A stretch of 64,000 bases of DNA from Acidobacteriota bacterium (lineage in GTDB: Bacteria; Acidobacteriota; Blastocatellia; Pyrinomonadales; Pyrinomonadaceae): the NCBI GenBank assembly GCA_019639155.1, contig JAHBSJ010000001.1, positions 186,001-250,000 of the forward strand. The letters are read 5' to 3'. Position 1 is the stretch's first letter; each line of letters starts with the position of its first letter. Under the pieces are notes generated by a model, which was not told the DNA's origin, did not search any database, and worked only from the letters and a program-made list of their open reading frames with translations. This document shows positions 62,022 to 64,000 of this stretch, in pieces. The position numbers and the translations under genes were made by a program.

Positions 62022-63359
62022 CTATAGCCTCACGATCCTGGCCGATGCTCCCTCGCGAACGTCATTAGACAGGGCGTTGCGGGTATCAACAACCAGCGTT
62101 GCAAGCCGGCAGACCCGATCGTAATCCACATTGGAGTGCTCCGTGCAGATGATGACGCAATCGGCGCCGGATATAAGTTCGTCCGTCAGGTCATTGTTGT
62201 AAAGCGGCTCGCCGTCGCCAATGGTGTAAGCGTGGTCGAACGTAACTTCAGCCACGAACGGGTCGTGGTAAACGACATCGGCTCCGTCCGCACGCAGCAG
62301 ATCGATGATCGAAAGAGCAGGCGATTCGCGCATGTCGTCGATATCTTTCTTATAAGCTACACCGAGGATGAGAATTTTCGAGCCGTTAACCGCTTTCTTG
62401 TCATCATTCAAGGCGGTTGATGCAAGTTCGACGACATAATTTGGCATCGTTGAATTTATCTGTTCAGCAAGCGAGATGAACTGCGAATCAAAACCATGCT
62501 GCCGGGCTTTCCATGAAAGGTAGTGCGGATCCAGCGGAATGCAATGACCGCCGATGCCGGGGCCCGGAAAGAACGGCATAAAACCGAAAGGCTTTGTCGC
62601 CGCGGCACGAACGACCTCCCACGTGTCGATCCCGAGAGCGTTGCAAACCTTTGCCATTTCGTTTGCCATACCGATGTTTATTGCACGAAAAGTATTTTCC
62701 CAGAGCTTCGCGGCCTCGGCAACGCGGGCGCTTGAAACTTCATGCACAGTGTCAACTATCTGTGAATACAGAGCAGAAGCGGCCGCGGTCGAATCGTCGG
62801 AAACGCCGCCGACCACTTTTGGAATGTTGTGCGTCTGGAACTGCGGATTGCCCGGATCGACCCGCTCCGGCGAAAAAGCAAGCAGAAAATCGCGGTCAAG
62901 TTCAAACCCCTTTCCCTCGAACATCGGTTGCAAAACCTCGTCAGTTGTCCCCGGATATGTCGTCGATTCCAGGATGATCAGTTGTCCCGGACGCATGTAA
63001 TTACATATCTCGCCGCCCGCCGTGAGGATGTAGGACATATCCGGATCCTTTGTTTTGCGAAGCGGCGTAGGGACGCAAATGATGATGACGTCGCATTCAT
63101 TCAGACGGCTAAAGTCCGTCGTCGCGGCAAGCTTTCCCGTCGAAACGCACTTCTGCACGTTCTCCGCCGGCACATCGACGATATACGAACCGCCGTTGTT
63201 GATCTCGTCGGCTTTCTTTGCATCGACCTCAAAGCCGATGCAGTCAAAGTCTTTAAGAGCAAATTCGACGATCAGCGGCAGGCCGACATAGCCGAGCCCG
63301 ATAACGCCGATACGCGCATTACGGTCATTAATAAGTCCGATCAACTGGTCTTTCAGCAT
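62022..63359 (-). CDS. Nucleotide-sugar (UDP-GlcNAc/UDP-ManNAc type) 6-dehydrogenase
   Basis: Oxidises C6 of a UDP-N-acetylhexosamine to the uronic acid with NAD+. 445 residues: Rossmann motif GLGYVGLP near 20-27, VPTPL, ESTTYPGTTDE, SPERVDPGN, and the catalytic cysteine in PGIGGHCIPLDP. The TKPFGFMPFFPGPG stretch resembles WbpA-type UDP-GlcNAc dehydrogenases. With the adjoining epimerase it can also supply UDP-ManNAcA, so WecC and WbpA roles are both open. Further polysaccharide genes are not in the window. Confidence 0.9.
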   Translation of the reverse strand: MLKDQLIGLINDRNARIGVIGLGYVGLPLIVEFALKDFDCIGFEVDAKKADEINNGGSYIVDVPAENVQKCVSTGKLAATTDFSRLNECDVIIICVPTPLRKTKDPDMSYILTAGGEICNYMRPGQLIILESTTYPGTTDEVLQPMFEGKGFELDRDFLLAFSPERVDPGNPQFQTHNIPKVVGGVSDDSTAAASALYSQIVDTVHEVSSARVAEAAKLWENTFRAINIGMANEMAKVCNALGIDTWEVVRAAATKPFGFMPFFPGPGIGGHCIPLDPHYLSWKARQHGFDSQFISLAEQINSTMPNYVVELASTALNDDKKAVNGSKILILGVAYKKDIDDMRESPALSIIDLLRADGADVVYHDPFVAEVTFDHAYTIGDGEPLYNNDLTDELISGADCVIICTEHSNVDYDRVCRLATLVVDTRNALSNDVREGASARIVRL

Positions 63360-63543
63360 GTTAATGTAAAAAAACGATCAATAAGCGAGGTATAAATTGG
63401 CTGTGGAACTGCAATGGCGTCAACCATCAAGGCTATGCGAAACAATGTTGTTAGTCAAGAATATCGTCTTCTGCTAAACTTAATCGGAACTTCGATCCGA
63501 ATAGGATTGAAACTTCGAATCAACGCGAACCTCCGCAAACAAA

Positions 63544-64000
63544 ATGAGTTTTGAGATCACCTCAAACAATCCGGTCGTTCGAGCGGTCCTAGAGGGAACG
63601 GCTCCGCGTCCAGCTCAGATAGCAGCTTCTCGTGGAGCACTGCCGCTGCCGCAGGCGGATCTTTTTGAACTGCTCGTTCATCTTGCAGACGCCTCCGATG
63701 AAGAGCTGCGTGCAAATGCGCAGCGTGCCTTAGGAGAACAGCAAACGGCTGACATCGAGGCGTCGGTCCGCTCGGCCGAAACAGCTCCGAACGTTCTTGC
63801 CTACTTTGTTAAACGCACCGATCTGCCCGCGTCGATCCACGAATCGGTCCTAGCGAACACAAAGACGCCGCCGGCCGCGATCGCACAATTCGCGAAAACG
63901 ACGCAAAACGGCGGCTTGCTGGAGCTCATTACTCTTAATCAGCAGCTGCTGATCCGAAATCCGTCTATCCTTGACGCATTGATCTCAAATCCGGCCCGCA
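63544..64000 (+). CDS. Start of an unknown protein running off the window
   Basis: An open frame starts at ATG 63544 (MSFEITSNNPVVRAVLEG) and has no stop before the window ends, giving 152 codons. Helical sequence with repeated stretches (LFELLVHLADASDEELR, ANVLAYFVKRTDLP type) suggests alpha-solenoid (HEAT-like) repeats. No signal peptide. A weak sigma-54-like sequence lies at 63398-63413. No function can be given. Confidence 0.7.
   Translation, partial: MSFEITSNNPVVRAVLEGTAPRPAQIAASRGALPLPQADLFELLVHLADASDEELRANAQRALGEQQTADIEASVRSAETAPNVLAYFVKRTDLPASIHESVLANTKTPPAAIAQFAKTTQNGGLLELITLNQQLLIRNPSILDALISNPAR

Overview
The window reads as a stretch of chromosome from a Gram-negative, LPS-making bacterium of moderate GC, most likely an acidobacterium (Blastocatellia / Pyrinomonadaceae type). 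This placement is an inference from gene content: a very large Oar-like TonB-dependent receptor with an N-terminal carboxypeptidase-regulatory domain, WaaA Kdo transferase, several sigma-54 activators, many secreted or lipoprotein hypotheticals, and fulvocin-C-related Cys-rich proteins. There is no rRNA, tRNA, phage, insertion sequence or CRISPR array. One tmRNA gene is present. Gene density is high and no gene-free stretch exceeds about 300 bases.

Layout. 1-9.4 kb: end of an unknown gene, a zinc-ribbon protein coupled to def, a secreted duplicated-domain protein, then trmB, rhomboid, fabG, a secreted D-aminoacylase-like amidohydrolase, rph, murI, an anchored secreted protein and ssrA (tmRNA). 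9.4-18.5 kb, minus strand: methyltransferase, purF, GT25 glycosyltransferase, a YdeP-type molybdopterin oxidoreductase with its FdhD partner, a PqqD-like protein with a Cys-rich tail, and fahA with an unknown partner. 18.6-25.6 kb: ruvC, SH3-like secreted protein, psuG, lepB, rnc, a secreted helical protein and a penicillin-binding transpeptidase with a long Lys-rich linker.

25.7-34 kb is the most unusual part. A sensor kinase (25735-27243), a TonB-C protein (27320-28321) and the NtrC-type regulator gene (now at 32628) look like a former operon. They are now separated by two tandem modules on the opposite strand. Each module has a membrane thioredoxin plus a secreted protein ending in a fulvocin-C-like Cys-rich domain. 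The first 15 codons of the regulator gene remain, identical, at the left junction (28332), and a diverged copy of its promoter plus first 32 codons lies between the modules (30293-30502). One fulvocin-like gene carries a (CAAA)15 tract just after its start codon, a classic phase-variation arrangement. The other has an ATT where the start codon should be.

34-49 kb: a PIN-domain toxin-antitoxin pair, DUF4126 and DUF4349 proteins, a UGT-like glycosyltransferase, a secreted dikinase-like protein, efp, waaA, a family-2 glycosyltransferase, the atpZ-atpI-atpB-atpE part of the ATP synthase Fo sector, a Ser/Thr pseudokinase and a TauE/SafE permease. 49-54 kb: the TonB-dependent receptor with a textbook sigma-54 promoter, directly downstream of an orphan sigma-54 activator gene. 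54-64 kb: methyltransferase, sppA, secreted alpha/beta hydrolase, small membrane protein, Cys-cluster protein, bcp, rhodanese lipoprotein, and a nucleotide-sugar pair (UDP-sugar dehydrogenase and UDP-GlcNAc 2-epimerase). An unfinished gene runs off the right end.
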